DNA of 7,340 nt from Bacteroidia bacterium (GTDB taxonomy: Bacteria; Bacteroidota; Bacteroidia; Flavobacteriales; Flavobacteriaceae): the NCBI GenBank assembly GCA_030429325.1, contig JAUICT010000092.1, forward strand, positions 1-7,340, given 5' to 3'. Shown piece by piece: positions 7,090 through 7,340 of this stretch. The notes beneath the pieces were generated by a model. It did not search any database and had not been told where the DNA came from. It saw only the letters and a list, made by a program, of their open reading frames with translations. Made by a program: the position numbers and the translations under genes. Numbering within the stretch: the stretch's first letter is position 1; the number at the start of each line of letters is the position of its first letter.

Positions 7090-7108
7090 CCCATTTTATG
7101 GGGTTTTT
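7090..7108 (+). terminator. Small hairpin plus T run inside the element edge
   Basis: CCCAT (7090-7094) and ATGGG (7098-7102) form a perfect 5-bp stem with a 3-base loop, followed by G and five T (7104-7108). It could stop plus-strand read-through from the chromosome before the integrase gene. The stem is short, so this is only a candidate. Confidence 0.3.
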
Positions 7109-7148
7109 AATTATCTTTAAATTAGATTCGAACCATTCAAAACCAAAA

Positions 7149-7181
7149 AAAGCACGCTGAAAGCACGCTGAAAGCACGCTG
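7149..7181 (+). repeat. Three perfect 11-bp tandem repeats upstream of the integrase
   Basis: The unit AAAGCACGCTG occurs three times without gaps or mismatches (7149-7159, 7160-7170, 7171-7181), followed by an A tract. The 11-bp period is close to one helical turn, so proteins bound to each unit would sit on one face of the DNA. The repeats lie between the att core (7004-7049) and the integrase start (7212). That is where arm-type sites for the integrase N-terminal domain or sites for an excision factor are expected. The function is inferred from position and periodicity. Confidence 0.9.
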
Positions 7182-7211
7182 AAAAAACTTATCTGAAAAT
7201 CACTTTTCTTT

Positions 7212-7340
7212 ATGGCAACAATTAAGGTCACCTTCGATAGACGCGCCTCTAACACGATTAAAGGTAAAAAATTTCCCTTGGTCCTACGTATCAGCCATAA
7301 CCGAAAAACACGAGACATTCCTTTCAATTTACACTTAAAG
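7212..7340 (+). CDS. Tyrosine-type site-specific integrase, N-terminal fragment
   Basis: The frame opens at ATG 7212 and stays open to the window edge, giving 43 residues: MATIKVTFDRRAS, then KGKKFPLVLRISHN and RKTRDIPFNLHLK. This is the pattern of the N-terminal Arm DNA-binding domain of Bacteroidota tyrosine recombinases: a three-stranded sheet with the typical 'PL-LRI-HN-KTR-I' strand pair. The core-binding and catalytic domains (R...HxxR...Y) lie beyond the window. Such enzymes integrate and excise mobile elements, often at tRNA 3' ends, and a tRNA 3' half lies 160 bases upstream, in support. The gene points away from the att core. No SD sequence is visible before the ATG (a T-rich stretch precedes it), as expected for this phylum. 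The overlapping 93-codon minus-strand frame is not convincing. Confidence 0.85.
   Translation, partial: MATIKVTFDRRASNTIKGKKFPLVLRISHNRKTRDIPFNLHLK

Larger units (their letters stand above)
7050..7340. mobile_element. Left edge of an integrated element in the tRNA gene
   Basis: From 7050 rightwards the sequence no longer matches tRNA structure. It holds a short non-coding segment, three 11-bp tandem repeats and the start of a tyrosine integrase. This is the layout of an att site plus int region of a prophage, integrative conjugative element or genomic island. Because the tRNA 3' half and its terminator are on the left, the chromosome most likely lies left and the element right. The element's full type and size cannot be told. 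An inverted repeat TCTAATTT/AAATTAGA (7061-7068 and 7119-7126) could be part of the integrase-binding region. Confidence 0.75.

Noticed and set aside
7004..7090. Complete tRNA gene
   Set aside because: The sequence beyond 7050 lacks a D arm and the GGTCCCA 5' acceptor strand needed to pair with TGGGACC.
7128..7135. Second TCGAACCA, repeating part of the tRNA T-loop region at 7019-7026
   Set aside because: Eight bases only, with no surrounding tRNA stem pairing; likely coincidence rather than a second att or tRNA piece.
7149..7181. Possible CRISPR array
   Set aside because: The units are 11 bp and directly tandem with no spacers.
7046..7327. Minus-strand open frame of 93 codons at the right end
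   Set aside because: It runs through the tandem repeats and antisense to the integrase start; the integrase frame has a family pattern and this one does not.

Overview
The window looks like a chromosome segment of a marine-type flavobacterium (phylum Bacteroidota). The evidence is indirect: tandem-domain DUF1080 lipoprotein, Tat-exported Gfo/Idh/MocA oxidoreductases, A-rich leaders without Shine-Dalgarno (SD) sequences in front of the genes, moderate GC in genes with very AT-rich spacers, and a Bacteroidota-style tyrosine integrase. No marker gene fixes the genus.

Positions 2-5990 hold a tightly packed plus-strand operon: the 3' end of dctP, then dctQ and dctM (a complete TRAP transporter apart from the missing start of dctP), a lipoprotein with two DUF1080 domains, and two Gfo/Idh/MocA-family oxidoreductases with twin-arginine signals. 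Junctions are -4, -1, +11, +10 and +3 bases, so co-transcription is very likely. The exported oxidoreductases and the lipoprotein fit the oxidise-then-eliminate (3-keto) route of glycoside cleavage known from Bacteroidota. The TRAP system would import a small acidic product, perhaps a sugar acid. The substrate cannot be read from this window.

Positions 6033-6563 hold a 5'-truncated PIG-L (LmbE-like) deacetylase that lacks the N-terminal zinc-site half. It was probably once the last gene of the same cluster. Positions 6564-7003 are an AT-rich spacer with several hairpins: an SD-sequestering hairpin in front of a 10-residue mini-ORF, a plus-strand terminator-like hairpin, and a strong minus-strand terminator.

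The right end is the edge of an integrated element. A 46-base 3' half of a minus-strand tRNA (anticodon CAT) still abuts its terminator, but its 5' half has been replaced by foreign sequence. That sequence carries three perfect 11-bp tandem repeats and then the start of a tyrosine integrase running off the window. The left side is therefore most likely chromosome and the right side a genomic island, prophage or integrative element inserted in the tRNA. An intact copy of the tRNA is expected at the far end of the element, to the right.
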